This document shows, one piece after another, positions 1 to 4,942 of a stretch of DNA of 6,196 bases. Origin of the DNA: Oscillospiraceae bacterium (GTDB lineage: Bacteria > Bacillota > Clostridia > Oscillospirales > Ruminococcaceae); contig JAFSHJ010000012.1 in the NCBI GenBank assembly GCA_017440425.1, positions 1-6,196 of the forward strand, in the 5' to 3' direction. Made by a program: the position numbers and the translations under genes. The number at the start of each line of letters is the position of its first letter. Within the stretch, counting starts at the first letter, position 1. The notes below the pieces were generated by a model, which did not search any database, had not been told where the DNA came from, and saw only the letters and a list, made by a program, of their open reading frames with translations.

Positions 1-2
1 GG

Positions 3-1697
3 GGCCCCCATATGTGGGATGAAAACTACAGAGACAACAACCGTATCAACTGCTATGACACCGGTACTGCTCCCTGTAAAACTGCCTGCCCCGCTCACAT
101 TGCTGTCCAGGGTTATCTGAAGATGGCTGCGCAGGGCCGTTATACCGAAGCGCTGGCACTTATCAAAAAAGACAATCCGCTGCCCGCCATCTGCGGCCGC
201 ATCTGCAACCGTCGCTGTGAGGATGCCTGCACCAGAGGCAGTATCGACCAGGCTATTGCCATTGACGAGGTCAAAAAGTTTATTGCTCAGCAGGATCTGA
301 ATGCTGAGACCCGATTCATCCCCAAAAAGGTAGTCCCCTCTCTGAACGGCTATTTCCCCGAGAAGGTCGCCATCATTGGCGCAGGTCCTGCCGGTCTTAG
401 CTGTGCCTTCTATCTGGCAGAGAAGGGATACTCTCCCGTGATTTTTGAAAAGAACGATAAACCCGGCGGTATGCTCCGCTACGGTGTCCCCAGCTTCAAG
501 CTGGAGAAAGACGTTATCGATGCCGAAATCGATATCATCAAGGCTATGGGTGTGGAGATCAGATGCGGAATTGAGGTCGGCAAGGATGTAACGCTGGATG
601 AACTGCGTGCTGAAGGCTACAAGGCATTCTACATCGCCATCGGCTGTCAGGGCGGCAAAAAATCCGGCAGACCCGGTGAAGATGCCGAGGGTGTTATGAC
701 TGCGGTTGAATTCCTCCGCACCGTCGGCGCTGATGAATCCTATCCCGTAAACGGCAAGACCGTTGTTGTAGGCGGCGGTAACGTGGCAATAGATGTTGCA
801 AGAACCGCTTCCCGCTGCGGTGCAGACTCCGTTTCTATGTTCTGCCTGGAACCCCGCGACAGAATGCCTGCCTCCGAGGAAGAAATTGCAGAGGCTTTGG
901 AAGAAAATGTGACCATCGACTGCGGTTGGGGTCCCAAAGAGATCCTCACCGAAAACGGCAAGGTAACCGGCATTGTCTTCAAGCGCTGTGTCAGCGTTTG
1001 GGATGCCGACGGCAGGTTTGCTCCCACCTATGATGAGAACGACACCCAAACCGTTCCCTGTGACAGGGTATTCCTCTCCATCGGTCAGAGCATTCTGTGG
1101 GGAGACCTGCTGAAAGGTTCCAAGGTAGAGCTTGGCCGCGGCAACGGTGCTGTGGCAAACAGCCTTACCTATCAAACCGCTGAACCCGATATTTTTGTCG
1201 GCGGCGATGTTTACACCGGTCCCAAGTTCGCCATTGATGCCATTGCTGCAGGCCGCGAAGGCGCTATCTCCATCCACCGTTTCGTTCAGCCCCACTCCAG
1301 CCTGACGCTCGGCCGTAACCGCCGTGAGTTTATTGCGCTGGACAAGGACAATATCAAGGTGGATCAGTACGATAATTCTTCCCGTCAGATCCCCGGTACC
1401 CGCAAGGACATTGACCACAAAAAATCCTTCCGTGATGCAAAGCTTCCCTTCACCGAAGAACAGGTCAAGGCGGAAACCGCCCGCTGCCTGGGCTGCGGCG
1501 CAAGTGTTGTAGACCCCAACAAGTGTATTGGCTGCGGTGTCTGCACCACCAAGTGCGAATTCAATGCTATCAAACTTCACCGTGAGCGTCCCGAGTGCAG
1601 CAATATGATCCCCAGCGAGAAGAAGCTTCCATATGTACTGGGCAACGGTGCCAAACAGGCGCTGAAGATCAAGTTCTCCAAGAAGAAGGAGCAATAA
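3..1697 (+). CDS. GltD-like FAD/NAD(P)-binding iron-sulfur oxidoreductase (probably 5'-truncated)
   Basis: This is a pyridine-nucleotide:acceptor oxidoreductase resembling the glutamate synthase small subunit. Numbering from the ATG at 12, an N-terminal cysteine-rich segment (C14, C22, C26, C61, C65, C69, C73) fits the Fe-S region of GltD-type proteins. It is followed by a FAD-binding GAGPAG (123-128), a second Rossmann motif GGGNVAID (254-261) for NAD(P)H, and the closing FAD motif VGGD (396-399). The C terminus adds CLGC (492-495) and a ferredoxin-like CIGCGVCTTKC (505-515), giving at least one [4Fe-4S] cluster. The frame is open to the window edge (Gly-Pro-His precede the Met), and the only purine run before ATG 12 is GGGG at 1-4. 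I therefore think the true start lies upstream and the protein is longer; ATG 12 remains an alternative. No glutamate synthase large subunit is visible, so the electron partner is unknown. Translation is closely coupled to the hypA-like gene, one base downstream. Confidence 0.85.
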   Translation, partial: GPHMWDENYRDNNRINCYDTGTAPCKTACPAHIAVQGYLKMAAQGRYTEALALIKKDNPLPAICGRICNRRCEDACTRGSIDQAIAIDEVKKFIAQQDLNAETRFIPKKVVPSLNGYFPEKVAIIGAGPAGLSCAFYLAEKGYSPVIFEKNDKPGGMLRYGVPSFKLEKDVIDAEIDIIKAMGVEIRCGIEVGKDVTLDELRAEGYKAFYIAIGCQGGKKSGRPGEDAEGVMTAVEFLRTVGADESYPVNGKTVVVGGGNVAIDVARTASRCGADSVSMFCLEPRDRMPASEEEIAEALEENVTIDCGWGPKEILTENGKVTGIVFKRCVSVWDADGRFAPTYDENDTQTVPCDRVFLSIGQSILWGDLLKGSKVELGRGNGAVANSLTYQTAEPDIFVGGDVYTGPKFAIDAIAAGREGAISIHRFVQPHSSLTLGRNRREFIALDKDNIKVDQYDNSSRQIPGTRKDIDHKKSFRDAKLPFTEEQVKAETARCLGCGASVVDPNKCIGCGVCTTKCEFNAIKLHRERPECSNMIPSEKKLPYVLGNGAKQALKIKFSKKKEQ

Positions 1698-1698
1698 G

Positions 1699-2043
1699 AT
1701 GCACGAACTGGGAGTTGTGTTTCACATTATCGACTCATTGGAAGAAGTAGCCAAAGAAAATGATGTCACCCATATTCAAAGCGTGACCATCGAGATCGGT
1801 GAGGTATCCACCGTGATACCTCACTATCTCACCGATTGCTGGGAATGGGTCATCAAAAAGAAGCCAATGCTCACCGATTGCGAAATGAAGATAGAGATCC
1901 TTCCCGCAATCACCTGGTGTGATGGCTGCAAACAGGAATACGGCACTGTGGCACACGGCCGCACCTGCCCTTTCTGCGGCAGCGAAGAGACCTGGCTTCT
2001 TAAAGGAAACGAACTGAACATTAAAGAAATAGAAGTATTATAG
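1699..2043 (+). CDS. hypA: HypA/HybF-family hydrogenase nickel metallochaperone
   Basis: This 114-residue protein has the usual HypA length. It begins with Met-His-Glu, whose His2 is part of the nickel site in characterised HypA proteins. It carries the two zinc-finger pairs C74-x2-C77 and C90-x2-C93, and ends with the family-typical sequence ELNIKEIEVL. HypA delivers nickel, with HypB, into [NiFe]-hydrogenase precursors and in some bacteria urease; it is cytoplasmic. An AGGAG at 1687-1691 lies 7 bases before the ATG, inside the end of the upstream gene, so translation is coupled. No hypB, other hyp gene or hydrogenase subunit is visible here. The target may be encoded elsewhere, or this may be a paralogue serving the flanking oxidoreductase and membrane protein; the latter is inference. 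A 10-bp hairpin and a 12-base direct repeat lie inside the gene. Confidence 0.9.
   Translation: MHELGVVFHIIDSLEEVAKENDVTHIQSVTIEIGEVSTVIPHYLTDCWEWVIKKKPMLTDCEMKIEILPAITWCDGCKQEYGTVAHGRTCPFCGSEETWLLKGNELNIKEIEVL
1799..1824. repeat. Perfect 10-bp inverted repeat inside hypA
   Basis: Arms GTGAGGTATC (1799-1808) and GATACCTCAC (1815-1824) are exact reverse complements around a 6-base loop. In mRNA they would form a stable hairpin within codons 34-42 of hypA. No T-run follows, so it is not an intrinsic terminator. It may be chance, or may affect translation or RNA decay. Confidence 0.6.
1828..1881 (+). repeat. 12-base direct repeat encoding LTDC twice
   Basis: CTCACCGATTGC occurs at 1828-1839 and again at 1870-1881, 42 bases apart and in the same reading frame. 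It encodes the Leu-Thr-Asp-Cys peptide at residues 44-47 and 58-61 of the HypA-like protein with identical codons. It may be coincidental or a trace of a small internal duplication. Confidence 0.5.
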
Positions 2044-2055
2044 GGAGGTCATCTT

Positions 2056-3090
2056 ATGTTATTCCAAATTTATGGCGAAAACGCCGGATTCCAGCTGCTT
2101 GGCTGGCTGTTGGTATTTGTGGGCCTGATCGTTGCAAACGAGATCGCCCGCCGCACAAAATGGGGCGGCATTGCCTGCTTCCTCGTTATCCCTGCAATTC
2201 TCACCGTTTATTTTGTTTCCATTTACGTTGGTGCCGCCATGGGCGCTGAGTGGGCACTTAACAACCCCACTTATGTATACATGAACGGCTGGTTCCACTA
2301 CTTTAAACTCTATGCCGCCACCGCAGGCTGCATCGGCTTTATGATGATCAAGTATAAATGGGGCATCGGCAAAAAGGAATGGTTTAAGGTGTTCCCCTTC
2401 CTCATCGTTGCTGCCAACATTCTTATTGCTGTGGTCAGCGACTTTGAGTCCGCTATCAAAGGTGCAATGTCTCCCGATGGCTGGTGGCTCAGCAGCGAAA
2501 ACGTTTGGCTCTACGGCGGCTGGTGGAACTGGCTCAACGGCATTGCCGGTATCGTAAACATCTTCTGCATGACCGGCTGGTGGGGCATCTATACCTCCAA
2601 GGGCAAGAAAGATATGCTTTGGCCCGATATGACCTGGCTGTACATCATTGCTTACGACATATGGAACTTCCAGTATACCTATCTGAATCTGCCCACTCAC
2701 GCATGGTTCTGCGGACTTGCTCTGCTTCTGGCTCCCACCGTTGCAAATGCGCTGTGGAACAAGGGCGGCTGGATCCAGAACCGAGCCAACACGCTGGCAT
2801 TGTGGTGTATGTTTGCTCAGGTGTTCCCCCTCTTCCAGGATCAAAGCATCTTTACCACCATTCCCGTGCTGTATGCTGACGGCTTTATGAACGCCGCTGT
2901 CCGTCCCACATTGGTCAACCCCGTTCCTCAGGGTGTGATATCCATCATCTCTTTGGCCATCAACGTGCTGGTTCTGGCATTGATCGTCAAACGCTCCGTT
3001 GAGCAGAAGAAGAATCCCTACAAGAATGAGATATTCTCCGACACCAAGGACTTCCAGCTTGCTCTTGCAAGAGCCGAGGAAAAACAGTAA
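2056..3090 (+). CDS. Polytopic membrane protein, probable DUF5692 family
   Basis: This 344-residue integral membrane protein has about nine hydrophobic segments, near residues 13-31, 37-60, 80-100, 112-129, 160-180, 190-208, 213-234, 243-260 and 292-312. There is no signal peptide apart from the first membrane helix. It is unusually rich in Trp and aromatic residues (for example GGWWNWLNG at 154-162 and a WNFQYTYLN stretch at 203-211). The C-terminal tail of about 30 residues is charged and probably cytoplasmic. I associate this sequence with the uncharacterised DUF5692 family from memory only; no biochemical function is known to me. A strong GGGAGGT (2043-2049) sits 6 bases before the ATG and overlaps the hypA stop, so it belongs to the same operon, as the last gene before a terminator. 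Membrane transport or an electron-transfer anchor for the upstream oxidoreductase are both speculative. I see no heme- or Fe-S-type cysteine motif. Confidence 0.8.
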   Translation: MLFQIYGENAGFQLLGWLLVFVGLIVANEIARRTKWGGIACFLVIPAILTVYFVSIYVGAAMGAEWALNNPTYVYMNGWFHYFKLYAATAGCIGFMMIKYKWGIGKKEWFKVFPFLIVAANILIAVVSDFESAIKGAMSPDGWWLSSENVWLYGGWWNWLNGIAGIVNIFCMTGWWGIYTSKGKKDMLWPDMTWLYIIAYDIWNFQYTYLNLPTHAWFCGLALLLAPTVANALWNKGGWIQNRANTLALWCMFAQVFPLFQDQSIFTTIPVLYADGFMNAAVRPTLVNPVPQGVISIISLAINVLVLALIVKRSVEQKKNPYKNEIFSDTKDFQLALARAEEKQ

Positions 3091-3101
3091 CCGATATAAC
3101 C

Positions 3102-3135
3102 AAAAGAGGCTGCAGAAAATCTGCAGCCTCTTTTT
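3102..3135 (+). terminator. Rho-independent terminator of the oxidoreductase-hypA-membrane protein operon
   Basis: Arms AGAGGCTGCAG (3105-3115) and CTGCAGCCTCT (3121-3131) pair perfectly. A-T pairs extend the stem outward (3102-3104 with 3132-3134) around a small A-rich loop. The T-run 3131-3135 follows directly. It lies 11 bases after the stop of the membrane protein gene, ending the operon. Confidence 0.92.
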
Positions 3136-3166
3136 CCGCGCTTGGCTCAATGCTCAAATTGTGCGC

Positions 3167-3204
3167 TATTGAAAAAACGTTGTGCTTATGCTATACTTTG
3201 TATA
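3167..3204 (+). promoter_or_regulatory. Promoter P1 for the Nudix gene (extended -10)
   Basis: TTGAAA (3169-3174) and TATACT (3192-3197) are separated by exactly 17 bases. A TGn extended -10 (3189-3191) precedes the -10 box. Transcription should start near 3204. It is the first of three copies of one promoter sequence: 30 of 34 bases (3167-3200) match promoter P2. Confidence 0.85.
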
Positions 3205-3208
3205 CAAA
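3197..3208. promoter_or_regulatory. Candidate operator palindrome at the P1 start site
   Basis: TTTGTATACAAA is a perfect 12-bp palindrome that overlaps the last base of the -10 box and the predicted transcription start. That is a typical position for a repressor site. Copies P2 and P3 lack it and have TTTAGGCAAAAG there instead. A regulatory role is inference. Confidence 0.4.
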
Positions 3209-3235
3209 AAATTTGCACCACACAAATTATGCAAA

Positions 3236-3241
3236 AGAGGA
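3236..3241 (+). promoter_or_regulatory. Ribosome binding site that sets the Nudix start
   Basis: AGAGGA lies 8 bases before the ATG at 3250 and downstream of the predicted P1 transcription start. It supports ATG 3250 over in-frame upstream ATGs at 3142 (before the promoter) and 3229. Confidence 0.7.
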
Positions 3242-3249
3242 AAGCGGTT

Positions 3250-3753
3250 ATGCATGATTGCTGCTTTACAAAAGAAAATGATTGGTTCAGATATCGCGCC
3301 GCAGCGATTATAGTAGAAAACGGCTGTGTGCTTTTCGCCTGCAATGAAACAGACAATTACTTTTATTCTATTGGTGGCGGCGTACATCACGGCGAGACAG
3401 CAGAATCTGCTGTTATCAGGGAAGTATTTGAAGAAACCGGAGTCCACTATGAAATAGACAGTCTAGCTGTTATTCACGAAAACTTTTTTACCGAAAGCGA
3501 CGGCATATTAAAAGGACTTAACTGTCACGAAATCTGTTTTTATTTCCTCATGAAACCAAGAGGAACGCAGGAACTTCACAGCAACAGCATAACGCACGGT
3601 GTAAAAGAGGAAATGTGCTGGATCCCCATTGAGGATCTAGATAAATACACGGCCTACCCGGTATTTATGAAAGATTATCTTTCCAGTGATCACAACGGAA
3701 CAGAACATATTGTATCGGATGAAAGAGCATACACCGAATCCCCTGCCCTGTGA
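3250..3753 (+). CDS. Nudix hydrolase
   Basis: This 167-residue cytoplasmic Nudix-family protein should hydrolyse a nucleoside diphosphate linked to another moiety, using Mg2+ or Mn2+. The Nudix box at residues 43-65 is complete: G43-x5-E49-x7-REVFEETGV, with R57, E58, E61 and E62 as the metal-binding and catalytic core. An N-terminal beta strand (RAAAIIVENGCVLFA, 16-30) fits the fold. The substrate cannot be read from sequence; housecleaning of damaged or excess nucleotides is typical of the family. The start was chosen because the longer in-frame ORF back to 3142 would contain its own promoter, whereas ATG 3250 has an RBS 8 bases upstream. The gene is more AT-rich than the preceding operon (35-48% GC in sampled lines). 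The stop lies immediately before promoter P2, and no terminator intervenes, so read-through into the next gene is likely. Confidence 0.9.
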   Translation: MHDCCFTKENDWFRYRAAAIIVENGCVLFACNETDNYFYSIGGGVHHGETAESAVIREVFEETGVHYEIDSLAVIHENFFTESDGILKGLNCHEICFYFLMKPRGTQELHSNSITHGVKEEMCWIPIEDLDKYTAYPVFMKDYLSSDHNGTEHIVSDERAYTESPAL

Positions 3754-3800
3754 TATTGAAAAAACGTGGCGCTTATGCTATAATTTAGGCAAAAGCAGTT
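3754..3800 (+). promoter_or_regulatory. Promoter P2 and shared leader for the 90-aa membrane protein
   Basis: TTGAAA (3756-3761), a 17-base spacer, TGn (3776-3778) and a consensus TATAAT (3779-3784) form an extended -10 promoter that begins right after the Nudix stop codon. Transcription should begin near 3791. Compared with P3, 38 of 47 bases match, including TTTAGGCAAAAGCAGTT (3784-3800), which spans the predicted start. Confidence 0.88.
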
Positions 3801-3812
3801 TTGTTTGAGTTT

Positions 3813-3818
3813 GGAGGT
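3813..3818 (+). promoter_or_regulatory. Ribosome binding site that sets the start at 3826
   Basis: GGAGGT lies 7 bases before the ATG at 3826 but only 1 base before the in-frame ATG at 3820. The TTG at 3805 lies upstream of it. ATG 3826 is therefore the functional start. Confidence 0.85.
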
Positions 3819-3825
3819 TATGGTA

Positions 3826-4098
3826 ATGAACAATAAATTTTATGAGAAATTCATATTCAGCAAAAGTAAAATTGCGATAATACTGCGCTTGTTGGCATGG
3901 CTGTTGCTTATTGTAGCAATTGGTGCAGGAGTTGTGGAAAGCTTCAACGATGCGGAACCCGTGCCTCTGTTTTTATACACATTCTATGCAGCCGGCGCCA
4001 TGCTTTTGCTGTATACTGTTGCTGCGATCATACACTATCTTGCAGAAATTACGGATATCCTTAAGCGCAACGCAGACAATGACAGGAAGAATTGCTGA
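3826..4098 (+). CDS. Small two-helix membrane protein, unknown function
   Basis: I do not recognise this 90-residue protein. It has a basic N terminus (MNNKFYEKFIFSKSK), a strongly hydrophobic segment at about 16-38, a short loop containing ESFNDAEP, and a second hydrophobic segment at about 47-70. A charged tail rich in Asp, Asn, Lys and Arg ends in a C-terminal cysteine. By the positive-inside rule both termini are probably cytoplasmic, making a helical hairpin. There are no catalytic motifs, no cleavable signal peptide and no toxin-like features strong enough to name. The RBS fixes the start at the second of two close ATGs. It is transcribed from promoter P2, possibly also by read-through from P1, and there is no terminator before the next gene. 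The gene is AT-rich (35% GC in a sampled line), unlike the flanking operons. Confidence 0.75.
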   Translation: MNNKFYEKFIFSKSKIAIILRLLAWLLLIVAIGAGVVESFNDAEPVPLFLYTFYAAGAMLLLYTVAAIIHYLAEITDILKRNADNDRKNC

Positions 4099-4110
4099 AC
4101 CCATATATCC

Positions 4111-4157
4111 TATTGAAAAAATTATATACCTATGCTATACTTTAGGCAAAAGCAGTT
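4111..4157 (+). promoter_or_regulatory. Promoter P3 and shared leader for the 101-aa membrane protein
   Basis: TTGAAA (4113-4118), a 17-base spacer, TGn (4133-4135) and TATACT (4136-4141) form the third copy of the repeated promoter, 12 bases after the preceding stop codon. Transcription should start near 4148. The spacer centre (4122-4130) differs strongly from P2, while both promoter boxes and the downstream TTTAGGCAAAAGCAGTT (4141-4157) are kept. Confidence 0.88.
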
Positions 4158-4189
4158 CATAAACCTGAATTGACAAAGGAGGCTTTATT

Positions 4190-4495
4190 ATGTTTGACGT
4201 TTGGGTCGGTGATGTAAACATCGCACCGTTTCTGTGGCTTTTTGCCCTCATTGTAATACTCCCCCTTCAACTTTTACTTTGCTTCAAAGCAAAAAACAAA
4301 CTCGTCCGTCTTTTGCCGGTGATCATCTTCTCTGTCTTGGCTGTGGCAGCCATTATCGCCGTCGCCGTTTCTATCGATTGGTCCGCCATGTTCTATCTTA
4401 TCTTTGCTGTCTATTTCGTAGTTATGCTGCTTTTCTGCGGCGTGGCTTGGATGATATGGTTTATTGTCAAAAAGATAAAAACAAAGAAAAGCTAA
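4190..4495 (+). CDS. Small three-helix membrane protein, unknown function
   Basis: I do not recognise this 101-residue protein. Three hydrophobic segments are visible at about 11-31, 41-62 and 66-93. Between the first two lies a basic loop (CFKAKNKLVR, 31-40), and the C terminus is strongly basic (VKKIKTKKS, 93-101). The basic loop and tail suggest both are cytoplasmic. There is no signal peptide or enzymatic motif. The start is secure: AAAGGAGG at 4175-4182 lies 7 bases before the ATG. It has its own promoter (P3) and is the last gene before the terminator at 4517, so it would end any read-through transcript from P1 or P2. It is not obviously homologous to the 90-residue neighbour, although both are short and hydrophobic. 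Confidence 0.75.
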   Translation: MFDVWVGDVNIAPFLWLFALIVILPLQLLLCFKAKNKLVRLLPVIIFSVLAVAAIIAVAVSIDWSAMFYLIFAVYFVVMLLFCGVAWMIWFIVKKIKTKKS

Positions 4496-4516
4496 AAACA
4501 ACACAAAAGAACAAAA

Positions 4517-4550
4517 CCACGGCAAGGATAACTCCTGCCGTGGCTTTTTT
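4517..4550. terminator. Bidirectional terminator between convergent genes
   Basis: Arms CCACGGCA (4517-4524) and TGCCGTGG (4536-4543) pair perfectly. An inner GGA/TCC pairing leaves a small loop. On the + strand the stem is followed by CTTTTTT (4544-4550). On the - strand it is followed by TTTTGTTCTTTTG. It can therefore stop both the + strand membrane-protein transcript and the - strand transcript ending with the 113-residue gene. Confidence 0.9.
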
Positions 4551-4561
4551 ATGCTTTTATA

Positions 4562-4903
4562 TCAACCGTACTGTGCTTCTCTGAGAGGCTTATCCCAATG
4601 TACTTTGCCGTTCAGCGACTTGGCAATTTCATCTGCTGCGGTCTGCACCTGCGCAAGATACTCGTTGTCTCTCTTTTTGGAGCGGCGTCCCTTGGTTCGC
4701 AGCAGCTCCTTTGTGGCGCAGGCATCGTAGCTTATGGCGAAATCCTCAGCATCTCTGTACGGAAAGAATGACACCCCCACCTCATAGCGGATCATTCCGC
4801 TGTCGCTTTCGGCATTCAGCCAAACCACAGCTCCGCGGCGCTCCACACCGTTAAATGTGCATTCGGCCGAAAAATATTGCTTGTAAACATCAATGTTTGT
4901 CAC
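4562..4903 (-). CDS. Hypothetical protein, 113 aa, GTG start
   Basis: I do not recognise the family. The predicted product is soluble, with no membrane segment or signal peptide. The N-terminal half (residues 7-60) alternates polar and hydrophobic residues as in beta strands (RRGAVVWLN, GMIRYEVGVSFFPYR). A basic patch follows (TKGRRSKKR, 70-78), then a probably helical stretch (80-98) and a short tail. The start is set by GGAGGA (- strand, 4916-4911), located about 8 bases before the GTG at 4903. An in-frame TTG at 4918 overlaps this site and is unlikely. It follows the rubrerythrin fusion by 39 bases in the same orientation with no terminator between, so co-transcription is likely. A role linked to oxidative stress is only a guess from this context. 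Confidence 0.8.
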   Translation of the reverse strand: MTNIDVYKQYFSAECTFNGVERRGAVVWLNAESDSGMIRYEVGVSFFPYRDAEDFAISYDACATKELLRTKGRRSKKRDNEYLAQVQTAADEIAKSLNGKVHWDKPLREAQYG

Positions 4904-4910
4904 GGAAAAT

Positions 4911-4916
4911 TCCTCC
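4911..4916 (-). promoter_or_regulatory. Ribosome binding site that sets the GTG start at 4903
   Basis: Read on the - strand this is GGAGGA, at optimal distance from the GTG at 4903-4901. No ATG occurs in frame nearby, so it decides the start codon. Confidence 0.8.
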
Positions 4917-4942
4917 AAAGTGTTTTTGCGGCAGAAACGTCA

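Larger units (their letters stand above)
3167..4157 (+). repeat. Three direct repeats of a promoter unit, one before each small gene
   Basis: Copies begin at 3167, 3754 and 4111 (587 and 357 bases apart). All share TATTGAAAAAA, a 17-base spacer and TATGCTATA. P1 and P2 share 30 of 34 bases, including the spacer. P2 and P3 share 38 of 47, including the leader. The intervening sequences are three unrelated genes, so the repeat is confined to the regulatory DNA. Confidence 0.85.

Noticed and set aside
1..8. GGGGCCCC palindrome at the window edge
   Set aside because: It is explained as Gly-Pro codons of the first gene, and there is not enough flanking sequence to judge any other role.
2059..3150. 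A 363-codon open frame on the - strand opposite the membrane protein gene
   Set aside because: It mirrors a clearly coding + strand gene with a strong RBS. Its translation shows no membrane segments or family motifs, and it runs through the terminator hairpin. It is a shadow of the real gene.
3142..3249. N-terminal extension of the Nudix gene from the ATG at 3142
   Set aside because: Promoter P1 and its predicted start site (about 3204) lie inside this stretch, so the ATG at 3142 would not be on the P1 transcript. The added residues are not Nudix-like, and ATG 3250 has a good RBS.
3754..3800. Terminator between the Nudix gene and the 90-residue gene
   Set aside because: No stem followed by a T-run can be formed after the stop codon; the sequence is promoter P2.
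3805..3825. TTG start at 3805 or ATG at 3820 for the 90-residue protein
   Set aside because: GGAGGT at 3813-3818 is downstream of 3805 and only 1 base from 3820. It is correctly spaced for 3826.
3167..4157. CRISPR array or integron attC sites as explanation of the triple repeat
   Set aside because: The intervals between copies are whole genes of hundreds of bases, the repeats hold perfect promoter boxes, and there is no attC-like paired inverted repeat or GTTRRRY core, nor an integrase nearby.
4904..4918. TTG start at 4918 for the 113-residue protein
   Set aside because: The codon overlaps the GGAGG sequence that is ideally placed for the GTG at 4903.
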